From contig CALWGF010000005.1 of assembly GCA_944379995.1 (NCBI GenBank), positions 112,009 to 159,765 of the forward strand: 47,757 nucleotides of DNA. Direction: 5' to 3'. The DNA comes from an uncultured Clostridia bacterium (GTDB lineage: Bacteria > Bacillota > Clostridia > Lachnospirales > Anaerotignaceae). The notes beneath the pieces are model-generated. The model searched no databases, was not told the DNA's origin, and worked only from the letters and a program-made list of their open reading frames with translations. Below are positions 26,054 to 35,512 of the stretch, one piece after another; the first letter of the stretch is position 1; the number at the start of each line of letters is the position of its first letter. Both the position numbers and the translations under genes were made by a program.

Positions 26054-28294
26054 ATGATAGGTTTTGATAGATTAAATGATATGCAAAAAAAGGCTGTTTT
26101 ACAGACAGAAGGGGCTGTACTTGTTTTAGCTGGTGCAGGTTCAGGAAAAACAGGTGCTTTGACAGTAAGAATTGCCCACCTTATTGAAAAAGGTGTTAAA
26201 CCTTGGAATATACTTGCAATTACTTTTACTAATAAAGCTGCTAAGGAAATGAGTGAACGTGTAAATAAACTTATTGGAGACAAGGCAAAAGATATATGGG
26301 TAAGCACTTTTCATTCAACTTGCGTTAGAATTTTAAGACGTGATATTGATAAAATTGGTTATAGCAGAGATTTTTCAATATACGATACTGATGACCAAGA
26401 AAAAATGATGAAAGAAGTTTTTAAACGTCTTAATTTTAGTATTACAGATAAAACATTTACAGTTAAAGGTGCTTTGGCAGAAATAAGTAAACAAAAAGAA
26501 GAACTTATATCTTGGGAAGATTATGAAGCAAAAACAGATAAAGACATAAGAAAAGTTAAATTTGCAAAGGCTTACAGAATTTATCAGACACTTTTAAAAG
26601 AGAATAATGCTCTTGACTTTGATGACCTTATATATAAAACTGTACAGCTTTTTAAAACTGATACAGATGTTCTTGATTATTATCAGGAAAAATTCAAATA
26701 TATAATGGTTGATGAATATCAGGATACAAATACATCTCAGTATGAACTTGTAAGACTTCTTTCAGCAAAATATAAAAATATTTGTGTTGTAGGTGATGAT
26801 GACCAAAGTATATATGGCTGGAGAGGTGCTAATATAAGAAATATACTTGATTTTGAAAAAGATTTTGAAGATACAGTTGTAATAAAACTTGAACAGAATT
26901 ATCGTTCAACTAAAACTATACTTGATGCTGCAAACTCTGTAATAAAAAATAATACAACAAGAAAAGATAAAACACTTTGGACAGAAAATGACAAGGGAAG
27001 TATAATTCATATTAAACGTGCAGACAATGAATATGACGAAGCTCGTTTTGTTGGTGATAAAATAAATGAACTTATATTAAAAGGTGATAGAAAATATAAG
27101 GATTTTGCTGTTTTATATCGTACAAATGCACAGTCACGTGCAATAGAGGACTATTTTGTAAAGAAAAGCATACCATATAGACTTTTGGGTGGTATAAGAT
27201 TTTATGAAAGAAAAGAAATTAAAGATGTTCTTTCTTATTTAAAAGTACTTTCAAACCCTGCCGATACAATAGCACTTAAAAGAATTATAAATGTACCTAA
27301 AAGAGGTCTTGGAGATGCATCAATAGAAAAAGTTGAAAACTTTGCTAATGAAAATAATATGAGTTTTTATGAGGCACTTTCTCATATTGATGAAATAACA
27401 GAACTTAAAACAAGAGCTAAAAAGTTTAAAGAGTTTTATGAAGTAATGACTGAAATAGAAAAAGATGCAAATGAATTAAGTGTTTCAGAACTTATTGAAA
27501 GTGTTTTAAATAAAACAGGATATGTTCAACTTTTACAAGATGAAGGAACAGACGAAGCCCTTGCGAGAATTGAAAATATAGATGAATTTGTTTCAAAAGC
27601 TGTTGAATATGAAAAAAGTACAGATGAACCTTCTTTAAGAGAATTTCTTGAAGATATTGCACTTGTTGCCGATATAGATAATTATGAACCTGATGAAGAT
27701 ACTGTTGTACTTATGACTATGCATAGTGCAAAAGGTCTTGAATTTCCATATGTGTTTATTGTAGGTATGGAAGAAGGAATGTTCCCAACATATAGAGTTA
27801 TGCAGTATGGAACAAATGAAGATATGGAAGAAGAAAGACGTCTTTGTTATGTTGCTATTACACGTGCAAAAGAGGAACTTTTCATTACACAAGCAAAATC
27901 AAGAATGCAACATGGTATAACACAATATAATGCACCTTCAAGATTTTTGAAAGAAATACCTGCTGAGCTTATAGAAATACCAGTAAAACCACAGCTTTCA
28001 GAAGTAGGTGACTATATAAGAAAATCAGAAATGAGAATAAAACCAGTATTTACAAAGCCAAATCCTTATGGCGGAATTGCAAAAAAACCACAGACAGCCG
28101 GTATACCTTCACCCCAAAATGCTACTCTTGATTATGAAGTTGGTGATAAAGTAAGAGCCCCTAAATATGGTATTGGTACAGTAGAGAAAATTACACCGGG
28201 TGGTGCTGATTTTGAGGTTACTGTAAGTTTTAAAGATAAAGGTGTTAAAAAGTTTATGGCTGGACTTTCAAAACTTAAAAAAGTATCTGAATAA
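26054..28294 (+). CDS. pcrA: ATP-dependent DNA helicase PcrA (UvrD/Rep family)
   Basis: This is a superfamily 1A helicase that unwinds DNA 3' to 5' in repair and replication. Walker A AGAGSGKT lies at about 26-33, with FTNKAAKEM (Ia), VDEYQDTN (II), GDDDQSIYGWRGA (III), QNYRS (IV), MTMHSAKGLEF (V) and VAITRAKEEL (VI). The C-terminus ends in a Tudor-like segment (VGDKVRAPKYGIGTV) that binds RNA polymerase in PcrA. The frame opens at 25988, but ATG 26054 follows GGGAGAG and begins with the family N-terminus, giving 746 residues. It is 18 bases before ligA. Confidence 0.97.
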   Translation: MIGFDRLNDMQKKAVLQTEGAVLVLAGAGSGKTGALTVRIAHLIEKGVKPWNILAITFTNKAAKEMSERVNKLIGDKAKDIWVSTFHSTCVRILRRDIDKIGYSRDFSIYDTDDQEKMMKEVFKRLNFSITDKTFTVKGALAEISKQKEELISWEDYEAKTDKDIRKVKFAKAYRIYQTLLKENNALDFDDLIYKTVQLFKTDTDVLDYYQEKFKYIMVDEYQDTNTSQYELVRLLSAKYKNICVVGDDDQSIYGWRGANIRNILDFEKDFEDTVVIKLEQNYRSTKTILDAANSVIKNNTTRKDKTLWTENDKGSIIHIKRADNEYDEARFVGDKINELILKGDRKYKDFAVLYRTNAQSRAIEDYFVKKSIPYRLLGGIRFYERKEIKDVLSYLKVLSNPADTIALKRIINVPKRGLGDASIEKVENFANENNMSFYEALSHIDEITELKTRAKKFKEFYEVMTEIEKDANELSVSELIESVLNKTGYVQLLQDEGTDEALARIENIDEFVSKAVEYEKSTDEPSLREFLEDIALVADIDNYEPDEDTVVLMTMHSAKGLEFPYVFIVGMEEGMFPTYRVMQYGTNEDMEEERRLCYVAITRAKEELFITQAKSRMQHGITQYNAPSRFLKEIPAELIEIPVKPQLSEVGDYIRKSEMRIKPVFTKPNPYGGIAKKPQTAGIPSPQNATLDYEVGDKVRAPKYGIGTVEKITPGGADFEVTVSFKDKGVKKFMAGLSKLKKVSE

Positions 28295-28312
28295 AGCGGG
28301 AGATTTATATTT

Positions 28313-30262
28313 ATGGAAAGAATGAAAGAACTTATAAATATATTAAATAAAGCATCTTATGAATATTATCAAAATGATAGTAGTAAATTATCTGACTTTG
28401 AATATGATAAATTATATGATGAACTTGTAGAACTTGAAAAAAGTACAGGAATTGTACTTGCAAACAGTCCTACTCAAAATGTAGGTTATACTGTTTTAAG
28501 TAATCTTACAAAAATAAAACATGATGAAAAAATATTATCTCTTGATAAAACAAAAGAGCCAGAAAAACTTAAATCTTGGCTTGGAAATCAACAAGGAATG
28601 CTTTCTTGGAAACTTGATGGTCTTACTATTGTATTAAAATATAATAATGGTGAACTTGTACAGGCTATTACACGTGGTAATGGTGAAGTAGGAGAGGATA
28701 TAACTCATAATGCTAAAGTTTTTAAAAATATACCATTAAAGATATCTTATAAATATGAACTTGTTGTAAGAGGTGAGGGTATAATATCATTTTCGGATTT
28801 CAAGAGAATAAATGAAGAACTTGATGAAGATGAAAGTTATAAAAACCCACGAAACCTTTGTAGTGGTACTGTAAGACAGCTTAATAGTGAAATATGTGCA
28901 AAAAGAAATGTTATGTTTTATGGTTTTACAGTATTTAAAGCTAATGATGTTGACTTTGGTGATAAAAAATCAAATCAGCTTTTATGGCTCAAAGAACTTG
29001 GATTTGATATTGTTTATAATAAAATAGTTAATGCTGATAATATTATTGAAAGTATATATGAATTTGAAAATAAAATTCCAGAAAATAATTTTGCAACAGA
29101 TGGTCTTGTTCTTACTTATGATAGTATTTCTTATAGTGGTTCTTTAGGTACAACTGCAAAATTCCCTAAAGACTCAATAGCTTTTAAATGGAAAGATGAA
29201 ACAGCAGAAACTATATTAAGAAATATAGAATGGAATACATCAAGAACAGGTCTTATAAATCCTGTTGCTGTGTTTGACTCTGTTGAACTTGAAGGTACAA
29301 CTGTAAATCGTGCAAGTGTTCATAATGTAAGTATACTTGAAGACCTTAAACTTGGTATAGGCGATACAATAAAAGTTTATAAAGCAAATATGATAATTCC
29401 TCAAATTGCCGAAAATATTACAAAAAGTGGTAATTATGAAATACCTGCAAATTGCCCTGTTTGTGGTGGTGAAACAGAAGTAAGAACTATAAGAGATGGT
29501 AAGGCTTTGTATTGTACAAATCCAAACTGTTCTGCCCAAAGGATACGTTCTCTTTCTCATTTTGTTTCAAGAGATGCTATGAATATTGAAGGTTTTTCTG
29601 AAGAAACAATAAAGAAATTTGTTGAAAAAGGTTTTATATCAGATTATACAGATATTTATAATATTGAAAAATTTGCCGAAGAAATCAAAAATATAGACGG
29701 ATTTGGCGAAAAGTCGTATAATAACCTTATAAAATCTATTGAAAACTCAAAGAAACCAGAACTTCCAAACTTTATATATGCCTTGGGAATAAATCATGTT
29801 GGGCTTAGTAATGCAAAACTTTTATGTAAAAATATAAATTATGATATAAATAAACTTTTTACAATAAGTCAAGAGGAACTTGTTGAAATAGATGGTTTTG
29901 GTGATATAATCGCTCATAGTATATGTTCTTATTTTGGTGATTGTAAAAATAAAGAACTTATTTATAAAATGCTTGATATAATAAGTTTTGCAGAAGTTGA
30001 AGTTTCTTATGAGTCTGAAAATATGAATGTAAAAGAAAAAACATTTGTTATTACAGGGGACTTAAATGAATTTAAAAACAGAAAAGAACTTCAATTAAAA
30101 ATAGAGGCTCTTGGTGGAAAAGTTACAGGTAGTGTTACAAAGAAAACAAATTATCTTATAAATAATGATATTTTATCTGAGTCATCTAAAAATAAAAAGG
30201 CAAAAGAATTGGGAATACCTATTATTACAGAAGAACAGTTTATAAAAGAATTTCTTAATTAA
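28313..30262 (+). CDS. ligA: NAD-dependent DNA ligase
   Basis: LigA seals nicks using NAD. The Ia domain (YYQNDSSKLSDFEYD, SPTQNVG) precedes the adenylation site KLDG, with active Lys100. Next come the OB fold, a zinc finger (CPVC and CTNPNC, about residues 381-410), helix-hairpin-helix repeats, and a C-terminal BRCT domain (about 575-649). 649 residues, slightly short but all domains present. The ATG follows GGGAGA at about ten bases; ATG 28322 is an alternative. It forms an operon with pcrA, as in Bacillus. Confidence 0.97.
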   Translation: MERMKELINILNKASYEYYQNDSSKLSDFEYDKLYDELVELEKSTGIVLANSPTQNVGYTVLSNLTKIKHDEKILSLDKTKEPEKLKSWLGNQQGMLSWKLDGLTIVLKYNNGELVQAITRGNGEVGEDITHNAKVFKNIPLKISYKYELVVRGEGIISFSDFKRINEELDEDESYKNPRNLCSGTVRQLNSEICAKRNVMFYGFTVFKANDVDFGDKKSNQLLWLKELGFDIVYNKIVNADNIIESIYEFENKIPENNFATDGLVLTYDSISYSGSLGTTAKFPKDSIAFKWKDETAETILRNIEWNTSRTGLINPVAVFDSVELEGTTVNRASVHNVSILEDLKLGIGDTIKVYKANMIIPQIAENITKSGNYEIPANCPVCGGETEVRTIRDGKALYCTNPNCSAQRIRSLSHFVSRDAMNIEGFSEETIKKFVEKGFISDYTDIYNIEKFAEEIKNIDGFGEKSYNNLIKSIENSKKPELPNFIYALGINHVGLSNAKLLCKNINYDINKLFTISQEELVEIDGFGDIIAHSICSYFGDCKNKELIYKMLDIISFAEVEVSYESENMNVKEKTFVITGDLNEFKNRKELQLKIEALGGKVTGSVTKKTNYLINNDILSESSKNKKAKELGIPIITEEQFIKEFLN

Positions 30263-30290
30263 TTAATTAATTTATTTATTTATTTATTCA
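30259..30290. repeat. Tetranucleotide simple repeat (TTAA/TTTA)
   Basis: An uninterrupted AT tract of AATT units followed by four TTTA/TTAT units, beginning in the ligA stop codon and ending just before the terminator. Such a tract can vary in length, but it lies outside coding sequence. Confidence 0.75.
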
Positions 30291-30326
30291 TTAAAGACCT
30301 GCGGTATATCCTTAGGTCTTTATTTT
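30291..30326 (+). terminator. Terminator after ligA
   Basis: TAAAGACCT (30292-30300) pairs with AGGTCTTTA (30314-30322), 13-base loop, TTTT tail. It partly separates ligA from folC. Confidence 0.78.
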
Positions 30327-30346
30327 ATATTTAGGAGGAATTTTCA

Positions 30347-31633
30347 TTGAATTATAACGAAGCAATAGAATATATTGAAAACGGAAACGGAAGTATTATT
30401 AAATTAGGTCTTACAAAAATTGAAAAACTTATGGAATATTTGGGAAACCCTCAAAATGATTTGAAAATAATACATATTGCAGGTACAAACGGAAAAGGTT
30501 CTTCTTGTGCTATGATTAGTAATATACTTATATGTGCAGGTTATAAAGTAGGTGTTTATACATCGCCTCATCTTGAAAAATATAATGAAAGATATTCAAT
30601 AAATAATGAAAATATAAGTGATGAAAAATTTGTATATTATGTAACTAAAATTAAAGAAGTATGTGACATAATGGAAAAAACAGATTTTGGAAGACCTACA
30701 GTTTTTGAAATACTTACAGCAATAAGTTTTTGTTATTTTAAAGATGAAAATGTTGATTTTGTAATACTTGAAGTTGGTCTTGGTGGAAGATTTGATGCAA
30801 CAAATGTTGTAAATAATCCATTTTTAACAGGTATTACTTCAATAAGTCTTGACCATACAGATTATTTAGGCGATACAATAGATAAAATTGCTTTTGAAAA
30901 AGGCGGTATAATAAAAGAAAATTGCCCTGTTGTTTTATATTCTCAAAATAAAATCGTTTATGATGTAATTAAAAAAATTGCTGATGATAAAAATTCAGAA
31001 GTATATTTCAGTGAAAATTCTGGTGTCGAAATAAATAAAAGTGACCTTGAAAAAACAATTTTTTCTGTAAAAAATTCGTATATTAACTATGAAAATATAG
31101 AAATACATATGCTTGGAGAATATCAGCCTTTTAACTGTGCTTTTGTGCTTATGATGTGCTATGCTCTTATTAAAAAAGGTATAAATATATCAGAAAAAAA
31201 TATAAGAGATGGTCTTTTAAATTCAAAATGGAATGGTAGAATGGAAATATGCCAAAAATCACCTCTTATTATTATTGATGGTGCTCATAATGTAGATGGT
31301 ATAAAAATGCTTAGAAACTCTATTGAAAAATATTTTAATAATAAAAATATAACACTTGTTCTTGGCGTTTTAGGCGATAAAGAGTATGAAAAAATGACAG
31401 AACTTATTATGCCAATAGTTAATAAAGTAGTATTGACAGAGCCTTACAGTCAAAGAAAACTTGATGTTTTACAACTTGAAAAGACTGTTGAAAAATATAA
31501 TAAAATATTGTATAAAGAAAAAAATATAGAAAAAGCAATATTACTTGCAAAAAGTATAACTGAATATGATGATGTTATAGTATGTTCTGGTTCTTTATAT
31601 ATGATTGGTGAAATAAGAAAAATACTTAAATAA
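30347..31633 (+). CDS. folC: Folylpolyglutamate synthase / dihydrofolate synthase
   Basis: FolC adds glutamate to folates. The P-loop GTNGKGS lies at about 46-52, followed by SPHLEKYNERYSIN, LEVGLGGRFDATN and DGAHN. 428 residues. The start is TTG, with AGGAGG eight to nine bases upstream; no internal ATG precedes the P-loop. It is followed within 24 bases by a 46-codon ORF with its own strong ribosome binding site. Confidence 0.95.
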   Translation: MNYNEAIEYIENGNGSIIKLGLTKIEKLMEYLGNPQNDLKIIHIAGTNGKGSSCAMISNILICAGYKVGVYTSPHLEKYNERYSINNENISDEKFVYYVTKIKEVCDIMEKTDFGRPTVFEILTAISFCYFKDENVDFVILEVGLGGRFDATNVVNNPFLTGITSISLDHTDYLGDTIDKIAFEKGGIIKENCPVVLYSQNKIVYDVIKKIADDKNSEVYFSENSGVEINKSDLEKTIFSVKNSYINYENIEIHMLGEYQPFNCAFVLMMCYALIKKGINISEKNIRDGLLNSKWNGRMEICQKSPLIIIDGAHNVDGIKMLRNSIEKYFNNKNITLVLGVLGDKEYEKMTELIMPIVNKVVLTEPYSQRKLDVLQLEKTVEKYNKILYKEKNIEKAILLAKSITEYDDVIVCSGSLYMIGEIRKILK

Positions 31634-31657
31634 TACCTTATTTATAGGAGGTTATAT

Positions 31658-31798
31658 ATGATTAATTTTAATGAAGAAATAGAAAAATTTAAACCTATAA
31701 TTGAAATAGATGACATTGAGGAGTCAATAAATGATGAAGGTTTTGAAGATATACTTGATATGCTTTCTCATATACTTCATCAAAATAATATGAAATAA
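31658..31798 (+). CDS. 46-residue acidic protein of unknown function
   Basis: A short frame begins at ATG 31658, seven bases after ATAGGAGG, and ends with TAA at 31798. The product is acidic, with no cysteine or signal; from its sequence (KFKPIIEIDDIEESI, then DILDMLSHIL) it is probably two amphipathic helices. The strong ribosome binding site, tight packing between folC and the zinc-ribbon protein gene (18 bases), and codon use like the neighbours support a real gene. Function unknown. Confidence 0.72.
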   Translation: MINFNEEIEKFKPIIEIDDIEESINDEGFEDILDMLSHILHQNNMK

Positions 31799-31816
31799 AT
31801 TTTGAGGAGGTTATTT

Positions 31817-33184
31817 ATGAACTGTCCTAATTGCGGATATAACTTTAAAATAGGTAATATCTGCCCAAATTGTAATATGGATACTTATTTATATAAAAAA
31901 ACTAAAAATACATCTATAAAACTTTATAATAAATCACTTGAACTTGTTAAAATATCTGATTTATCAGGTGCAGAAAAATTACTTGAGCATAGTATTGCTT
32001 TTGATAAATATAATATAGAAGCAAGAAATCTTTTAGGTCTTGTATATTTTGAAAAGGGAAAAATAGGAAGTGCTTTGAAACAATGGATTATAAGTTCATC
32101 TATAAAAAAAGGTGATAACCCTGCAATAAAATATATGGATAAAGTCAATAAAAATGCACGAAAAATGGATAAAATGAATGACGCAGTACATATGTATAAT
32201 CAAGCAATTTTACATATACATCAACATAATGATGACCTTGCAGTTATACAACTTAAAAAGGCTTTAGGTTTAAGTCCTAAATTTATAGATGCTTATAATC
32301 TTCTTGCTTTATGCTATATTAATATTAAAAAATATAGTTTAGCTAAAAAATGTATTGATAAAGCACTTAAAATAGATAAACATAATGAAACTTCTTTAAG
32401 ATATATGTCTGAAATAGAAGGATTTACACGTTATAGTAACAAATCAAAAAATAAAAAAAATAACGAAAAAAGAACTGATAACCTTACTTATGAAGAACAT
32501 AATAAAAAGTTTTCTGTTATTGGAAAAGGTGAGATAATAGCATTTTTAACAGGTGCAATATGTATTGGAGCTGTAATATTAATTCTTTTATTACCTTCTA
32601 TGGTAGATACAAGAGAAAAAGAAATTGAACAACTTAAAGCTCAGCTTAATACAAATTCACAAAATCAAACCCAAAATAAAAATGATATTGAACAGTTACA
32701 AATTGAAAATGAAAGTCTTAAAGAACAAATTGCTAAATATGAAAATCAGGCTTTATATCAAGAAAATTTATTAAAACTTTCAGAAGCTCAAAGCCTATAT
32801 GATAGTAAAGATTATACAAATGCAGCACTAAAACTTTTTGAAGTTAAAACAGATTATTTTTCTGAAGATGAAAAAAATACATATAATGAAATTAAAGAAA
32901 ATGTATATTCAAAAGCAGCAGAAAGTTTTTATAATGATGGAAAAGTTAAATTTATAAATAATAATTATACAGAGGCTCAAAGCAGTCTTGAAAATTGTCT
33001 TAAATTTGCTAGTGGTGAAAATTTTGTAGATGATGCATTATATTATCTTGGTAAAATTTCGGAAAATGCTTCTGACTTTGAAAAAGCAAAGACATATTAT
33101 AATAAAATAATATCTGAATTTACAAATTCAAATCAATATAAAAATGCTGAAAATAGCCTTAAAAATATTAGTAATTCACAATAA
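31817..33184 (+). CDS. Zinc-ribbon, TPR-repeat membrane protein
   Basis: A 455-residue modular protein. An N-terminal zinc ribbon (Cys3, Cys6, Cys16, Cys19) is followed by several TPR-like helix pairs (about residues 30-200, for example AEKLLEHSIAFDKYNIEARNLL region and AYNLLALCYINIKKYSLA region). One membrane segment lies at about 239-261, then a coiled coil (about 264-310) and a second, YbgF-like TPR block outside the membrane. It may scaffold complexes across the membrane; no enzyme motif is seen. ATG 31817 follows GAGGAGG; the upstream frame opening overlaps that site. Confidence 0.83.
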   Translation: MNCPNCGYNFKIGNICPNCNMDTYLYKKTKNTSIKLYNKSLELVKISDLSGAEKLLEHSIAFDKYNIEARNLLGLVYFEKGKIGSALKQWIISSSIKKGDNPAIKYMDKVNKNARKMDKMNDAVHMYNQAILHIHQHNDDLAVIQLKKALGLSPKFIDAYNLLALCYINIKKYSLAKKCIDKALKIDKHNETSLRYMSEIEGFTRYSNKSKNKKNNEKRTDNLTYEEHNKKFSVIGKGEIIAFLTGAICIGAVILILLLPSMVDTREKEIEQLKAQLNTNSQNQTQNKNDIEQLQIENESLKEQIAKYENQALYQENLLKLSEAQSLYDSKDYTNAALKLFEVKTDYFSEDEKNTYNEIKENVYSKAAESFYNDGKVKFINNNYTEAQSSLENCLKFASGENFVDDALYYLGKISENASDFEKAKTYYNKIISEFTNSNQYKNAENSLKNISNSQ

Positions 33185-33206
33185 TATAGGAAGGTGTGAT
33201 TTGTTT

Positions 33207-33614
33207 ATGAATAATATTTTATCAGAAAGTACAAAGGTTGCTTCATATTTATTATGGGAAAAAACAGGACATAAATCAGCTTTAGATTTATGGTACTGTT
33301 GCGAAAATATAGCACTTTATCTAGAAACAAATGACATAACATCTATTATACGACTTGAAGAAATACTTAATAAAAATAAATCAGATTATGACTACATAAG
33401 TTTTGTAAGAAATATAGCATTTAGAATTTATCTTGTTTCAAATACAAATGACCCATGTGAGAATTGGTATATTGCAGAAAGTCTTTTACAAGATTATGAA
33501 TGGTGTAGAGCTGTTTTAAATATGGCATATATTTATAGACAAATACGAGAAGGCAAAGTAGAAATGACTATACGAAGTGAATGGATAAGACGAGAACTTG
33601 AAAAACAATTATAA
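33207..33614 (+). CDS. Small protein with two DUF2934-like repeats
   Basis: This is a 135-residue protein with no signal or membrane segment. Two stretches share a pattern: residues about 12-40 (YLLWEKTGHKSALDLWYCCE) and about 70-98 (IAFRIYLV, then DPCENWYIAESLL). Both resemble the DUF2934 pattern of an aromatic helix, a linker, then W-x-x-A/C-E. AAGGTG lies ten bases before ATG 33207 and four before TTG 33201, so the start is uncertain by two codons. It follows the TPR protein gene by 22 bases and is probably cotranscribed. Function unknown. Confidence 0.75.
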   Translation: MNNILSESTKVASYLLWEKTGHKSALDLWYCCENIALYLETNDITSIIRLEEILNKNKSDYDYISFVRNIAFRIYLVSNTNDPCENWYIAESLLQDYEWCRAVLNMAYIYRQIREGKVEMTIRSEWIRRELEKQL

Positions 33615-33626
33615 ATTAATAATTTT

Positions 33627-33655
33627 GATACGGATTTTTATCCGTATCTTTTTTT
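33627..33655 (+). terminator. Terminator after the folC-linked genes
   Basis: GATACGGAT (33627-33635) and ATCCGTATC (33640-33648), TTTT loop, seven Ts. Confidence 0.93.
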
Positions 33656-33668
33656 ATTAAAAAAATAC

Positions 33669-33697
33669 TTGATTTTTTAAAATTATTGTGGTTTAAT
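33669..33697 (+). promoter_or_regulatory. Promoter of the C69 dipeptidase gene
   Basis: TTGATT (33669-33674), 17-base spacer and TTTAAT (33692-33697) with a TGG extension before the -10. Confidence 0.6.
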
Positions 33698-33740
33698 ATT
33701 TATTAATAATTTTTGTATAAATATTAAGGGGGCATAATTA

Positions 33741-35231
33741 ATGAAAAAATTTATTACAGGAGCTTTAGCAGCAGCTTTAACATTAGCTTTTGCTATTCCT
33801 ACTTTTGCTTGTACAGGTACATATGTAGGTAAATATATGACAGAAGACGGAAGTAGAATGGTTGCTAGAACTGAAGATATTGGTGGGGGACATACAAAAA
33901 GATTTGAAGTTATTCCAAGAACAACATATAAAAATGGTGAATACTTTGTTGATGAACAAACAGGTTTTAAATATCCACAGCCTGCTGTTGTGTATAAATA
34001 TACAGCTGTTCCAGACTCAGAAGTTGAAGATGATGGTATATATGCCGAAATAGGTTTTAATGAATATGGTGTAGCAGTAGATGCTACTGTTTCAGCAAGT
34101 CCTAATGAAGCAGTTCTTGCAGTTGACCCTCTTGTTGATGATGGTCTTCGTGAAGCTAATATTCCTACAATAGTTCTTCCTCGTGTTCAGAGTGCAAGAG
34201 AAGGTGTTGAACTTATAGCTTCAATAGTTGAAGAACAGGGTGCTGCTGAAGGTAATGTTCTTATGATTGCAGATAAAAATGAAGCTTGGTATATGGAAAT
34301 ATATTCTGGACATCGTTATGCAGCAATAAAAATGCCTGATGATGTTGTATCTGTTTTTCCTAACTGCTTTATGCTTGACTATGTAGACCTTTCAGATACA
34401 GAAAATGTTATAGCATCTGCTGACCTTATTGATTTTGCTAAGGAAAATGGTTTCTATAAAGAATATAATGGTAAATTCCACGCTGCATTAAGCTATGGTG
34501 AAGAACTTACAACAGGTAATAGAGATAGACTTTGGGGTGGTATAAACTTCCTTGCACCAGAACTCAATATACCTTATGATGCAGAAGTTTTCCCACTTTT
34601 CTTTAAACCTTCAGAAAAAATAGCTCTTAAAGATGTTATGGAATTACAAAGATATAGATATGAAGGTACAGAAAGAGACCCAGAAACAGCTACTGATGAA
34701 GTTCGTGTAATTGGTACAGAAAGACAGGCAGAATGTCATATACTTCAGTTTAAAGATGAATATCCAACAGAGCTTGGTGGAGTAATGTGGATGACTATGG
34801 GAAATGCTGAACATTCAGTATATCTTCCAACATACGGAAATATTACAGAAACAAATGAAGAATATTTAGTTAAAACTGCTGATTATGATGCAAATTCAGC
34901 ATATTGGAAATTTAGAAGTCTTTCAACTCTTGCAGAACTTAATAGAGAAAAATATGGACAGGGTGTAAGAGATTTCTGGAGTGCTTATGAAGATATGCTT
35001 ATTGAAAAACAAGAAGAAGCAGACAAAGAAATAGTAAAACTTTATGAAAGTGGATTTGTTTCTGATGCACAAAAATTTGCAACTGAACTTGGTATGAGTA
35101 TTGCAGATGATGCTATGGAAAAAGCTGACACTATGTTTAATGAGCTTATGCAATATGTTGCAACAGAAGCAGGAAGAGCAAACAAAAATCCTTATACTCC
35201 TTCTATAACATTAGAAAATACAGCTGAATAA
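33741..35231 (+). CDS. Secreted C69-family dipeptidase
   Basis: This is an Ntn-hydrolase dipeptidase (PepD-like) of 496 residues. A signal peptide (residues 1-23, ending TFA) directly precedes Cys24 in CTGTYVG. In this family the N-terminal cysteine is the nucleophile, so signal peptidase cleavage would itself create the active enzyme. Further family motifs are ARTEDIGG, GFNEYGVAVDAT and DKNEAWYMEI. The ATG follows AAGGGGG. It is monocistronic, with a promoter and a strong terminator. Role: use of extracellular peptides; exact specificity unknown. Confidence 0.93.
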   Translation: MKKFITGALAAALTLAFAIPTFACTGTYVGKYMTEDGSRMVARTEDIGGGHTKRFEVIPRTTYKNGEYFVDEQTGFKYPQPAVVYKYTAVPDSEVEDDGIYAEIGFNEYGVAVDATVSASPNEAVLAVDPLVDDGLREANIPTIVLPRVQSAREGVELIASIVEEQGAAEGNVLMIADKNEAWYMEIYSGHRYAAIKMPDDVVSVFPNCFMLDYVDLSDTENVIASADLIDFAKENGFYKEYNGKFHAALSYGEELTTGNRDRLWGGINFLAPELNIPYDAEVFPLFFKPSEKIALKDVMELQRYRYEGTERDPETATDEVRVIGTERQAECHILQFKDEYPTELGGVMWMTMGNAEHSVYLPTYGNITETNEEYLVKTADYDANSAYWKFRSLSTLAELNREKYGQGVRDFWSAYEDMLIEKQEEADKEIVKLYESGFVSDAQKFATELGMSIADDAMEKADTMFNELMQYVATEAGRANKNPYTPSITLENTAE

Positions 35232-35238
35232 AATATTC

Positions 35239-35275
35239 AAAATACAATCGTAAATTTTACGATTGTATTTTTTTA
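35239..35275 (+). terminator. Terminator after the C69 dipeptidase gene
   Basis: A 13-base perfect stem (35241-35253 with 35257-35269), then a T-run. Confidence 0.93.
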
Positions 35276-35426
35276 TACCAATTAGCAGTAATTGTTAGTA
35301 AAAAATTTATATATTTTTTGATTATAATGTTAAAAATAACAAAATTTAATATAAATTTTATTATTTATATTGATAAAATTTATAATTATAATAAATAAGT
35401 ATATAAATACTATCCAAAATAATCCA

Positions 35427-35455
35427 TTGACAATAATGTTTGCCTATGTTAACAT
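35427..35455 (+). promoter_or_regulatory. Promoter of the siderophore uptake operon with overlapping palindrome
   Basis: TTGACA (35427-35432), 17-base spacer and TAACAT (35450-35455). The palindrome TGTTAACA (35447-35454) covers the -10, a good position for a metal-responsive repressor. Confidence 0.6.
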
Positions 35456-35467
35456 CTTACCACATAA

Positions 35468-35505
35468 AAGTTCAGTGTAGCTAACACTATCTGAACTTAT
35501 TTTTT
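35468..35505 (+). terminator. Leader hairpin with T-tract before the siderophore operon
   Basis: AAGTTC/GAACTT outer stem (35468-35473 with 35493-35498) and AGTGT/ACACT inner stem (35474-35478 with 35484-35488), followed by ATTTTTTG. Because it lies between promoter and first gene it would act as an attenuator. Confidence 0.65.
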
Positions 35506-35512
35506 GCAAACA

